A stretch of DNA of 19,266 bases from Lachnospiraceae bacterium (GTDB lineage: Bacteria > Bacillota > Clostridia > Lachnospirales > Lachnospiraceae): the NCBI GenBank assembly GCA_009774345.1, contig VSNR01000080.1, positions 1 to 19,266 on the forward strand, read 5' to 3'. The first letter of the stretch is position 1. Every line of letters starts with the position of its first letter. A program made the translations under genes and the position numbers. Of this stretch, positions 1-6,855 are shown piece after piece. The notes under the pieces were generated by a model, which saw nothing but the letters and a program-made list of their open reading frames with translations, made no database searches and was not told the DNA's origin.

Positions 1-104
1 CGCCTAAAATAAGGTAATTTTATCCTTTATAGCGGCGCCGGAATGTGTTTCAATATTAGAATAAGTATTCATATCAATATCAACATTATAAATGAGGTGA
101 AGCT

Positions 105-758
105 ATGCATTTATTTTCTATCGAAGGCCCGATTTGGCGCTTTTTTAACTTTGTGTATAATCTTGTGGTGCTCCATGTCCTCTGGGTGGTGTACAGTCTG
201 CCAATTTTCACGATCGGCGCCTCCACGACCGCACTGTACTATGCCTGTATGAAAATGATCCGCACCAACGAGGGTTATGTTCACAGAAATTTTCATCATT
301 CCTTCAAGCAGAACTTTAAGCAGTCCACTGTCATCTGGCTGGGGATGGTCGTACTCCTCACTTTATATGTCACGGACTTGCGCTACGGCATGTATCTGGG
401 CAATACAGTGGGCAGAATCATGATTATCAGCTGTTCCATCTTCCTGATTCCAATTGTACTAACCACTATCTATATCTTTCCTGTACAGGCAAAGTTTGAG
501 AATAAAATCCGCGACAATTTAAAAAATGCCCTGCTTATGTCGCTCAGGCATTTTCCTTGTTCATTATTATTATGTTTTATATATGGAACATTTATCCTGC
601 TCACCATCTTCTTTGTCCCGTTCATCATGCTGATGATCTGCTGCGGGGCGGGGCTCGTTGCCTACCTCACCTCCAATATTTTCATCTATATCTTCCGCAA
701 ATATCTGCCTGAGGAGCTGGAGGAGGATTTGGAGCGCTCGGGAGAACATTTTGACTAA
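105..758 (+). CDS. DUF624 / YesL-like integral membrane protein
   Basis: The 217-residue protein has about five hydrophobic segments. It carries the DUF624 pattern: an N-terminal GPIWRFFNF-like start, a long hydrophobic segment running into PIFTIGASTTALYYACMK, a basic loop with HHSFKQNFKQS, and an acidic C-terminal tail. Members of this family (YesL-type) often sit beside carbohydrate ABC transporters, and their biochemical role is not established. The start is preceded by GAGGTG at a suitable distance. The gene converges on the ABC permease with the two stop codons overlapping (755-758). Family assignment rests on recalled motifs. Function is unknown. Confidence 0.8.
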   Translation: MHLFSIEGPIWRFFNFVYNLVVLHVLWVVYSLPIFTIGASTTALYYACMKMIRTNEGYVHRNFHHSFKQNFKQSTVIWLGMVVLLTLYVTDLRYGMYLGNTVGRIMIISCSIFLIPIVLTTIYIFPVQAKFENKIRDNLKNALLMSLRHFPCSLLLCFIYGTFILLTIFFVPFIMLMICCGAGLVAYLTSNIFIYIFRKYLPEELEEDLERSGEHFD

Positions 759-1528
759 ATTCCGTCCACTGGCCCGCCTGACAACCGCACCGCACACTTT
801 GCCACCAGTGCCAGTACCAGCTTCTCACAGCCAAGGCTCAGCGCCACAATCACGATCGTCCACGCAAACAAATCTGGTGTGTCCAGATAGACCTTTGCCT
901 GCTGAAGCCGCTCTCCAACCGACCCCCGCGGCATCCCGATCACCTCTGCGGCAGCGCCTGCCTTCCAGCTAAGCCCAATGGAAATACTGCATGCGGAATA
1001 AAAATATGGCAGGATTTGCGGCAGATAAATATAGCGTGCCACGCGCAGCCTTGGCAGGCGAAAGACCTGTGCCATCTCCAGAAGCTGTCTGTCCACACTT
1101 CTGATTCCGCTAAGCACATTGGTGTAGATAATCGGCAGCACCATCAGAAACGCTATAAATATAGAAAGATTTCTTGAGGAAAACCAGATCAGTGCCAAGA
1201 TGATAAACGACGCGACCGGAACCGACTTGACCGCCAGCATGAGCGGTGCCATCAGCTCATGAATGCGGCAAAAACGCGACGACAGCCCCGCCAGTGCACT
1301 CCCCGTAACCACTGCCAGAAGAAATCCCAATGTGATGTGTGAGAGCGTGAAGAATACAGACTTCCAAAACAGGGCAGTCCTTGTCATCTGCGCAAGCCTG
1401 ACTACGACTTTGACCGGTGAGACCAGCAAGATCTCACTGTCAAGCCCTATGCTCGCAAACTGCCATACAAGCAGCCAAAATAATACCGCCCAGAGCCGCA
1501 GTCTGTGCTGTTGTGTCTCTTTTCTCAT
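755..1528 (-). CDS. ABC transporter permease (nitrate/sulfonate/thiamine-precursor class)
   Basis: This 257-residue protein has about six membrane segments and a binding-protein-dependent permease loop around YIYLPQILPYFYSACSISIG. That pattern is typical of the SsuC/TauC/ThiX-like class (COG0600). Its ATG overlaps the TGA of the upstream substrate-binding protein (ATGA), so the two are translationally coupled. The length is normal for the class. No ATP-binding subunit follows, because the stop codon runs straight into the tail of the convergent DUF624 gene. The transporter must therefore borrow an ATPase or be incomplete. The substrate cannot be decided from sequence; sulfonates, nitrate or pyrimidine/thiamine precursors are possible. 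Confidence 0.85.
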   Translation of the reverse strand: MRKETQQHRLRLWAVLFWLLVWQFASIGLDSEILLVSPVKVVVRLAQMTRTALFWKSVFFTLSHITLGFLLAVVTGSALAGLSSRFCRIHELMAPLMLAVKSVPVASFIILALIWFSSRNLSIFIAFLMVLPIIYTNVLSGIRSVDRQLLEMAQVFRLPRLRVARYIYLPQILPYFYSACSISIGLSWKAGAAAEVIGMPRGSVGERLQQAKVYLDTPDLFAWTIVIVALSLGCEKLVLALVAKCAVRLSGGPVDGI

Positions 1529-2514
1529 GAGCCATAATAAAAATCATCTGCTGGAAGCGCCCCGCCGATGGCTTTGGGATTCTGCTCAGACAGCACTTTG
1601 AGGTATCCAGAGAGCTTTTGCTTCATCTCCTCTCCTGTGATGAACACAATATTGCACTTTGGCACTGCCTTGACTGCAACTGCCGCAGGTACGATGTCAT
1701 ACGCTTCGATCAGCGCCGCCGCATCCTCCACATTTTCATTGACATACGCCACAGAGTCCTCATAGTGTTCCAAAAAGGCTGTAACTGCCGCGGGATGCTG
1801 CTCGGCAAACTCTTTTCTCGCCACAACCACGCCTGTTAAGAGTGCGGAATCCGACCCAATCCGATCCCACTCCTCGGTGAGGTCCAGCGCGACACGTATC
1901 TTGTCACTCTTGGTCTGCGCGGTTGTGACAAAAGGCTGAGGCAGCATCGCAACTGCATTCTCCTGTGCCATCAGCGCAGACAGGCATTCTGCGTGTTCAC
2001 TCTTCCACTCAATCGTCAAATCTTTCTCAGGGTCTATCCCATTTTGTTCCAGAATATAATTCAGGGCATACTCCGGTGTCGCCCCCTTTCCGCTGGCGTA
2101 GATCGTCTTACCCTTCAGATCATTTACACTTGACACGGTGTCCCCGCTCTCTACAATATAGATCACACCCAGTGTGTTGACGGCAAGTACCTGAACGCCC
2201 GCATCTGTATTATGATACAGCACCGATGCTAGATTGGCAGGAACTGCCGCAATATCCACCTGCCCCTGTATGAGCTTTGGCGTCACCTCGTCCGCTGCTG
2301 CCGCAATCTCAAACTGATACGTAGCATCTGTAAGCTCCCCCCGGTCGGACTTGTCCATAAAGTCCACCATTCCCATTGCTGTTGGTCCTTTTAAGGCAGC
2401 GACATGGACTGTCACAGGCGCTGTTTCTGCCGGCGCTTTTTTGGCGGCACCGCATCCTGTCATCAACGCTGCGCCCAGCATCAATGATACTGCGATTGTC
2501 ATTAATTTTTTCAT
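1525..2514 (-). CDS. ABC transporter substrate-binding lipoprotein (SsuA/NMT1-THI5-like)
   Basis: The start is taken at the ATG before KKLMTIAVSLML, because GGAG lies eight bases upstream and a lipoprotein signal peptide follows. The lipobox is MTGC, with Cys at about residue 20, so the protein is probably membrane anchored. The body of the 329-residue protein has the NMT1/SsuA layout: TVHVAALKGPTAMGMVDFM near the N-terminus, then DLKGKTIYASGKGATPEYAL and a C-terminal helical region. It overlaps the permease gene by four bases. It lies 66 bp downstream of the PAS-GGDEF-EAL gene on the same strand, so co-transcription is possible. The ligand is unknown. Confidence 0.85.
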   Translation of the reverse strand: MKKLMTIAVSLMLGAALMTGCGAAKKAPAETAPVTVHVAALKGPTAMGMVDFMDKSDRGELTDATYQFEIAAAADEVTPKLIQGQVDIAAVPANLASVLYHNTDAGVQVLAVNTLGVIYIVESGDTVSSVNDLKGKTIYASGKGATPEYALNYILEQNGIDPEKDLTIEWKSEHAECLSALMAQENAVAMLPQPFVTTAQTKSDKIRVALDLTEEWDRIGSDSALLTGVVVARKEFAEQHPAAVTAFLEHYEDSVAYVNENVEDAAALIEAYDIVPAAVAVKAVPKCNIVFITGEEMKQKLSGYLKVLSEQNPKAIGGALPADDFYYGS

Positions 2515-2580
2515 ATTAATCTCCATTCTTACCAAAGTCTGCGAATTTGGGCGTAAGCACAAATTTGCCGTGTGAAAAAT

Positions 2581-4242
2581 TTATTTTACATATTTATTAT
2601 AAAATTCCTCGACGCGCAGCGGCTTGTCAAAATAGTACCCCTGCAAAAGCCCTGCGCCTGCCTCGTTGACGATTGCCATGATTGTCGTGTTCTCAACGCC
2701 TTCTGCGCAGACAATAATCCCTACATTATTGCAGAAGGAAATGATAAACTCGATGAGTTTCCTCTCCTTTTCGGTGCCGACCACAGACTTGATCATCGTG
2801 TGGTCGAGCTTGACGATATCCGTTGGGATATCCTTTAACACGGCAAGCGATGCATACCCTGTGCCAAAGTCATCGAGCGCAATACTGATTCCTTGGTCTT
2901 TTAGTTTCTGAAGCCGCTGTGTCAGCTCATCAATCCGTCCGATTCTACAGCTCTCGGTCAGTTCCAGCACAAGGCGCTCCGGCGCGATATGGTACTCGTT
3001 CAGTTTGCCGACAGTATAGTCCACGAGGTCGTCATCATGCAATTGGATATAGGAAACATTGACATGAACCTTCTCGATCGCATTGAACCCCCGCTCCTCC
3101 CACTCATTCAGATACCGCAGCACCTGCTCGATAATCCATTTTCCTACAGGAATAATAAACGCGGTATCCTCGAGAACGGGGATGAACTCCATCGGGCCGA
3201 TTCCCGGAAAACGCTCGTCATTCCAGCGAAGCAGCGTCTCACAGCTTGTCCCCTTCCCGGTTTTGGAGTCTATAATGGGCTGCATGACGATCGAAAATCC
3301 TCTGAAATTGTCGTTGACACACTCACGTATGGCATCCCTTAACCGCAGCATCCGCGTCTTTTTCAGATGCATCTCTTCTGTGTAAATGGACACCCCTTTG
3401 CCTCCTGCGCTCTTGGCATTCTCCAGCGCGATCTGCATATTGCTCATAATCTGGTCAATGTACTTCCCATTCTGCGGAAACAGCACTGCCCCCGCCCTGA
3501 AATCAAGCTGTACCTGATTCCGCTCAATTTCCAGTGAAAAAAATGCCTGCTGCATTTTCTCGACTTCCCGCGTCACCTGCTCGCAGGTTCCGTTCTCGAT
3601 TAACAGTGCAAAATCCGAACCGTCCATGCGGTAAATGCGCGTCCCCGGCGTCCGCACGCCAAGCATCTTGTGCGCGACTGCATAGAGTGTCTTATCCCCG
3701 TAAGAGTACCCAAACTCATCATTGATCCGCTTAAAATTATTGAGTCCAATCATGACTGCCGCACCGCATTGATTGTTGTAGAGCAGCTCCTCTGTGTCCT
3801 TGCGGAACTCGTGCAGTGTCCACAGCCCTGTCACAGGATCAATCTTATTTCTGACGCCCAAGTTTGTGACAAATCCGGCAAAAAAGTCCATATTGCCCTC
3901 CTCGTCATAGGTCATATATCCCTTGCAGTTGACCCACACATAGTCTCCCTCCGCATTCAGCATACGGTATTCCACATCATGATAGGCACTGATATGATTT
4001 GCCATGTCCTCAAAATCTTTCAGGTAAGCCCCCTTATCATCGGGATGGATTCGTTTGAGCCACTCTATATCCGCAGGATAGAGGATCTCACTCCCCAAGC
4101 CAAAATATTCCACTGCCCCCTTGGACCACCTTGCTGTATTATCTTTCATATTACTTGCAAAGAAAAAGGTTCTGTTCGACGACTGTGCCAGCACATCAAA
4201 CAGTTTTGAATCGTACTCGTTCATTATGCTATCATACTCCAT
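2581..4242 (-). CDS. PAS-GGDEF-EAL protein, probable c-di-GMP phosphodiesterase
   Basis: The start is set at the ATG preceded by AAAGAGG at nine bases; the ATG at 4251 abuts that site. The 553-residue protein has a PAS domain (about residues 24-129, ending GNMDFFAGFVTNLG), a GGDEF domain (about 135-290) and an EAL domain (about 296-553). The GGDEF signature is degenerate, reading DGSDF at about 207-211, so cyclase activity is unlikely. The EAL domain keeps the expected catalytic acids: ETLLRW in place of EALLRW, NVSYIQL, LELTES, ALDDFGTGYAS, a Lys in IVKLD, AEGVE and QGYYFDKP. The protein lacks obvious membrane segments. The likely role is hydrolysis of c-di-GMP under control of a PAS-sensed cue. 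The degenerate GGDEF could act as a GTP-binding regulatory module. Confidence 0.9.
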   Translation of the reverse strand: MEYDSIMNEYDSKLFDVLAQSSNRTFFFASNMKDNTARWSKGAVEYFGLGSEILYPADIEWLKRIHPDDKGAYLKDFEDMANHISAYHDVEYRMLNAEGDYVWVNCKGYMTYDEEGNMDFFAGFVTNLGVRNKIDPVTGLWTLHEFRKDTEELLYNNQCGAAVMIGLNNFKRINDEFGYSYGDKTLYAVAHKMLGVRTPGTRIYRMDGSDFALLIENGTCEQVTREVEKMQQAFFSLEIERNQVQLDFRAGAVLFPQNGKYIDQIMSNMQIALENAKSAGGKGVSIYTEEMHLKKTRMLRLRDAIRECVNDNFRGFSIVMQPIIDSKTGKGTSCETLLRWNDERFPGIGPMEFIPVLEDTAFIIPVGKWIIEQVLRYLNEWEERGFNAIEKVHVNVSYIQLHDDDLVDYTVGKLNEYHIAPERLVLELTESCRIGRIDELTQRLQKLKDQGISIALDDFGTGYASLAVLKDIPTDIVKLDHTMIKSVVGTEKERKLIEFIISFCNNVGIIVCAEGVENTTIMAIVNEAGAGLLQGYYFDKPLRVEEFYNKYVK

Positions 4243-4291
4243 AGCGTTCATCCTCTTTAAAACTAACGAAAAATCATTATATAACTTATAT

Positions 4292-4320
4292 ATTATACCG
4301 TAACTGCACCCTAAACTCAA
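4292..4320 (-). promoter_or_regulatory. Promoter for the PAS-GGDEF-EAL gene
   Basis: On the minus strand TTGAGT (4320-4315) is followed after exactly 17 bases by a perfect TATAAT (4297-4292). The predicted transcription start is about 43 bases upstream of the chosen start codon. The -35 box overlaps the TGA stop of the M15 peptidase gene, so the two genes are packed together but separately promoted. Confidence 0.6.
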
Positions 4321-5183
4321 TCAGGTTTCTGCAATTTTTTCTCAAAATGCTGATAATCCTTGCTGCTGTTCCACGCCCCGCCCCACTCAAAGCCATGCTC
4401 GGTAAACAGACGGTAACACAAGTCCTCCCTGTCAATCTTATACGGAAAATCCGCACTGCGGTCTGCGTATTCTCCTGCATTCTGCGGTGAAACCAGCACT
4501 TTGCCGTCTCTTGTCCGCACATAGGGATTGTACAGCGGATTGATGTCGATGGCACATCCATAGGAATGATTGGAGAGTTTCGACTTGCCGGACACTGTTC
4601 TGTAGTTAAAACAGGAGGTATTGTTGTCTGCCATGGACAGCTCATCATCTGCATTGTATTCATCAATCAGCCACACCTTCTCTATGGGATACTGATGTTC
4701 ATACAGTTCGCGGAAAATCTCTATTAAATCCTGCGCGATCTCCTGATGACAGATGAGTTCTCCTTCCTGCACCTGCGCCTCAAAATCATAGTGAAGGATA
4801 TGAACATAGGCTAATTCCTCATAGGAGATCTGTATGGGCTCTGCCGTGTCAGGATAGGATTTTCCTGTGATGCGCGCCTTGAGCTCCTCTGTCAAATCCG
4901 TAGAATAAAATGCGGTGCTGGCATCATATTGTGATGTGGGTGGTTCTACGGCTTCTGTCTGTTTTTCTGTCTGTATCTGAGTTTCTGACTTTATAGCTGC
5001 TTGTTCCGGCAGCGCAGTCTGCGGCGCTTCTTCAACTGTCATTTCAAGTTCACTGAAATCTATTGTTTCCGGTCTGCTTCCCGCCGGGTTGTGCTGGTTT
5101 TGATATCGAAAAAGCATGAGCAGACACAATAGAAAAAGCGTGCCCGACAGCAGTAATACAGCAAAAGATCTATTTTTTTTCAT
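4317..5183 (-). CDS. Membrane-anchored M15-family peptidase (VanY / D,D-carboxypeptidase-like)
   Basis: The start is at MKKNRSF, preceded by AAGGAGG ten bases upstream. The 288-residue protein has an N-terminal membrane anchor (about residues 7-26), a Glu/Thr/Gln-rich linker (about 40-95) and a C-terminal zinc peptidase domain. Visible motifs are SNHSYGCAIDIN (His206 and Asp213 as zinc ligands), a downstream WGGAW, and YQHFE (His279 as third ligand). The domain fits the M15 family acting on D-Ala-D-Ala or L-Ala-D-Glu bonds in peptidoglycan outside the membrane. The exact bond specificity cannot be read from sequence. The gene sits downstream of a TTGACA promoter and a strong leader hairpin. 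Confidence 0.85.
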   Translation of the reverse strand: MKKNRSFAVLLLSGTLFLLCLLMLFRYQNQHNPAGSRPETIDFSELEMTVEEAPQTALPEQAAIKSETQIQTEKQTEAVEPPTSQYDASTAFYSTDLTEELKARITGKSYPDTAEPIQISYEELAYVHILHYDFEAQVQEGELICHQEIAQDLIEIFRELYEHQYPIEKVWLIDEYNADDELSMADNNTSCFNYRTVSGKSKLSNHSYGCAIDINPLYNPYVRTRDGKVLVSPQNAGEYADRSADFPYKIDREDLCYRLFTEHGFEWGGAWNSSKDYQHFEKKLQKPD

Positions 5184-5218
5184 ACGCTTCCAGCCTCCTT
5201 CTGGGTGCCCGTGTGCAT

Positions 5219-5253
5219 AAAAGGACGAAACAGTTTTGAAACCGCTCCGTCCT
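5219..5253 (-). terminator. Intrinsic terminator or attenuator hairpin upstream of the M15 peptidase
   Basis: On the minus strand AGGACG (5253-5248) pairs with CGTCCT (5227-5222), and pairing continues inward with G-U pairs to a stem of about 14 bp around a small loop. A TTTT run follows the stem. It lies downstream of the truncated anti-sigma gene and could be its terminator. It also lies between the TTGACA promoter and the peptidase start, so it could attenuate that gene. Confidence 0.6.
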
Positions 5254-5265
5254 CTTTTCAATGCT

Positions 5266-5294
5266 ATACTATACCATTTTTCGACCTCTGTCAA
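5266..5294 (-). promoter_or_regulatory. Candidate promoter for the M15 peptidase
   Basis: On the minus strand a perfect TTGACA (5294-5289) is followed after 17 bases by TAGTAT (5271-5266). An overlapping TGGTATAGT offers an extended -10 alternative at a 15-base spacing. The -35 box overlaps the last codons of the anti-sigma remnant. Transcription from it would run through the hairpin at 5219-5253. Confidence 0.5.
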
Positions 5295-5560
5295 CCTGCG
5301 CCAACTTCTTTTTTTATCCTTTTTTGGATTTTCAACACATTCTGCCCGTCTCTGTGCACATAAGAGATATCGTCCATGCTCTTCCTTGCAATCATGATGC
5401 CCAACCCACCCACTTTTCGCTCATCCACCTGCGCAGTAATATCCGGCTCCGCCCTTTGCAGCGGATTAAAAGGAATCCCTCTATCCATCAAAGTAATGCT
5501 CATAACAGACGATAGCGCATCATATTCCATACACACTGTCATCGTACCCAGTGACTTTAC
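5291..5560 (-). pseudogene. Anti-sigma factor / RsbW-like ATPase, C-terminal half only
   Basis: From about 5550 downwards the translation matches the C-terminal half of HATPase_c_2 anti-sigma regulators. It has a beta segment MTVCMEYDALSSVMSITLMD, the DRGIPFNPL box, VGGLGIMIARKSMDDISY (lid and G2 region) and a final DGQNVLKIQK strand. Full-length members are usually about 130-140 residues and carry an N-box (EIFxNIxxYAY-like) about 60 residues earlier. That part is absent. The frame runs into unrelated sequence above about 5560 and a stop at 5609-5611. It abuts a DUF5684 gene that also lacks its start, so a deletion probably removed the divergent 5' ends of both. No functional kinase is expected. 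Confidence 0.75.
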
Positions 5561-5987
5561 ACTATTCAGCGGCATCGGCATCTTATTTGCAATCGCATGG
5601 TATGTGCTTCAGATCATTGCCCGCTGGAATATTTTCAAGAAGGCGGGCGTGCCCGGCTGGAAAGCGCTCATCCCGTTCTACAACAGCTACACCCAGTATG
5701 AGCTGACATGGTCTGTATCCATGTTCTGGCTTGTCATCGCACTCTCGCTCGCAGGCGGCATCTTAAACAGCCTGATCGGCGGCGGTCTGATTCGCGCCAT
5801 TGCCGGTATTATGGCATTTGCGGCAATGATTATCGAATACCCGATGGCAAACCACAAGCTCTCAAAATCCTTTGGCCACGGTGTCGGCTTTACGATCGGT
5901 CTGCTTCTGTTTGAAAGTATCTTTATGCTGATCCTAGGCTTTGGCAAATCAGAGTACATCGGCAACACGACCAAAAATGAGATGTAG
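5560..5987 (+). pseudogene. DUF5684-family membrane protein lacking its N-terminus
   Basis: From about 5568 the frame reads as a DUF5684 protein: a hydrophobic start (GILFAIAWYVLQIIARW), the hallmark IFKKAGVPGWKALIPFYNSY, three further membrane segments and an ending GFGKSEYIG. No ATG or GTG with a ribosome binding site lies at the expected beginning. The frame stays open upstream only because it is antisense to the anti-sigma remnant. Family members normally have a few to about 20 more residues ahead of the first membrane segment. The function of the family is unknown. The gene ends with TAG at 5985-5987. A weak alternative is initiation at GTG 5602, but no Shine-Dalgarno is present there. 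Confidence 0.7.
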
Positions 5988-6003
5988 ACAGGATAATGAC
6001 AGG

Positions 6004-6027
6004 CAATGAATTAAAAAAAATTCATTG
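6004..6027. repeat. Inverted repeat overlapping the -35 box of the ncRNA promoter
   Basis: CAATGAATT (6004-6012) and AATTCATTG (6019-6027) are perfect inverse complements separated by six A. The right arm runs into the TTGACA box. It could be an operator, or a weak AT-rich terminator for the DUF5684 remnant. Confidence 0.5.
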
Positions 6028-6053
6028 ACATATTTCCGCATCATACATATAAT
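6025..6053 (+). promoter_or_regulatory. Perfect sigma-A consensus promoter of the structured RNA
   Basis: TTGACA (6025-6030), a 17-base spacer, then TATAAT (6048-6053). Both hexamers match consensus exactly and the spacing is optimal. The predicted start is at about 6060. This is the strongest promoter in the window, and the first thing it transcribes is the folded RNA, not an ORF. Confidence 0.85.
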
Positions 6054-6059
6054 AATAGT

Positions 6060-6248
6060 ATAAGACAGGCAACGGCGTGTGTCTGTTAAAGCGCTGAAAT
6101 AAGGGAGTGCGCCGGTAAGCATTGCCTTATGGAGCTTTCAGGAGGGGTTGTGCATTGAAACCTCAAACCGGCTCAGGCAGATTGTCCCTCTGGTCAGTTT
6201 GCTGAAAGAAAATGCTCAGAAAGTCCCTGCCTAACGGCGGGGACTTTT
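6060..6248 (+). ncRNA. Structured RNA of unknown family with predicted pseudoknot, upstream of the PBECR4 gene
   Basis: The roughly 190-nt transcript starts at a perfect promoter and ends in a terminator. Predicted folds are as follows. Hairpin 1 pairs AGACA (6063-6067) with UGUCU (6080-6084). Hairpin 2 stacks CUGAA (6094-6098) with UUCAG (6137-6141), AUAAGG (6099-6104) with CCUUAU (6125-6130), and AGUGC (6106-6110) with GCAUU (6119-6123). The hairpin 2 loop GCCGGU (6111-6116) is perfectly complementary to ACCGGC (6167-6172), giving a pseudoknot. GGAGGG (6141-6146) can also pair with CCCUCU (6186-6191). A competing pairing of CUUUCAG (6135-6141) with CUGAAAG (6202-6208) would compete with hairpin 2. 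No T-box, cobalamin, TPP or SAM riboswitch core was recognised. It may be a stand-alone sRNA, a leader, or an RNA partner of the downstream protein. Confidence 0.6.
6220..6248 (+). terminator. Intrinsic terminator between the structured RNA and the PBECR4 gene
   Basis: An 11- to 12-bp stem (AAGTCCCTGCC 6221-6231 with GGCGGGGACTT 6236-6246, one G-U pair) closes a TAAC tetraloop and runs into TTTT. The U-tract is short and partly paired, so read-through into the gene starting at 6271 is plausible. Confidence 0.75.
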
Positions 6249-6270
6249 ACATTCAGAAAAGAGGATATCT

Positions 6271-6855
6271 ATGGATTTATTGCAGAAATGTGCACAGGAA
6301 TTTGACCGCCTGGTCCCATACCAGTATCATATCATTATCGGGCGCAAAGGTAAAACGCTGGAGTTCACTATCTCCTTTGACCGGGCAGATTTTCACCACC
6401 TTGCAGGCTTACATAAACTGCGGGACAACGTCCGTCTCCAGACAGGAAAACGGATTGATATTATGAAGGAAATTCTTAATGGTCAGATTACATACAACAA
6501 TATAAAACAAAGCATATATTTTCACGAAATGGCACCGCGCCTCCTGCCGCTTTCACAGCTAGAACTTTTTCTGGACAGCAACGAAATTATTTTCCGGTAT
6601 AATTCCAAAGCAAATATTTTTTCTGTTATCCGGGCAGACTATCTTCTGCAAAATGATTATGAAGGAACACCGGTTTATCTGTTCCTCGCACAGCGTTCCG
6701 GCTCGGACACACAGGTCTGCCGCACATTCTTTCCAAAATCAGGAAAGGATTATGCGGAGGGACAGCCGCGGTATACACTGCTCAAAAAAGAAAAACGAAA
6801 TCTGATCACTGGTGAAACTTTTATACAGTACGACCGTCTGACTTGCTCGATTTAG
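6271..6855 (+). CDS. PBECR4-domain protein (BECR-fold, RNase-like)
   Basis: The 194-residue protein has the features I associate with PBECR4, a phage-barnase-EndoU-colicin-RelE-like fold. They are FTISFDRADFHHLAGLHKL near residue 35, an IKQSIYFHEMAPRLLPLSQLELFLDS segment, ADYLL, YLFLAQR, and a C-terminal FFPKSGKDYAEGQPRYTLLKKEK followed by TGE. Families of this fold include RNases used as toxins and as phage-injected effectors. Catalytic activity here is inferred, not shown. The start ATG has GAGG seven bases upstream. It lies 23 bases beyond the terminator of the structured RNA. Its TAG stop overlaps the tail of the convergent ABC gene. No protein antitoxin gene is adjacent. Confidence 0.7.
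   Translation: MDLLQKCAQEFDRLVPYQYHIIIGRKGKTLEFTISFDRADFHHLAGLHKLRDNVRLQTGKRIDIMKEILNGQITYNNIKQSIYFHEMAPRLLPLSQLELFLDSNEIIFRYNSKANIFSVIRADYLLQNDYEGTPVYLFLAQRSGSDTQVCRTFFPKSGKDYAEGQPRYTLLKKEKRNLITGETFIQYDRLTCSI

Noticed and set aside
5376..5560. The upstream extension of the DUF5684 frame to an ATG at 5376.
   Set aside because: This stretch is antisense to the anti-sigma remnant, reads as unrelated low-quality sequence and has no Shine-Dalgarno; it is open by chance.
6060..6248. Possible T-box, cobalamin, TPP or 6S RNA identity for the structured RNA.
   Set aside because: The T-box core and specifier, the cobalamin and TPP boxes, and the single long 6S-type bubble were not found. The loop-strand pseudoknot does not fit 6S.
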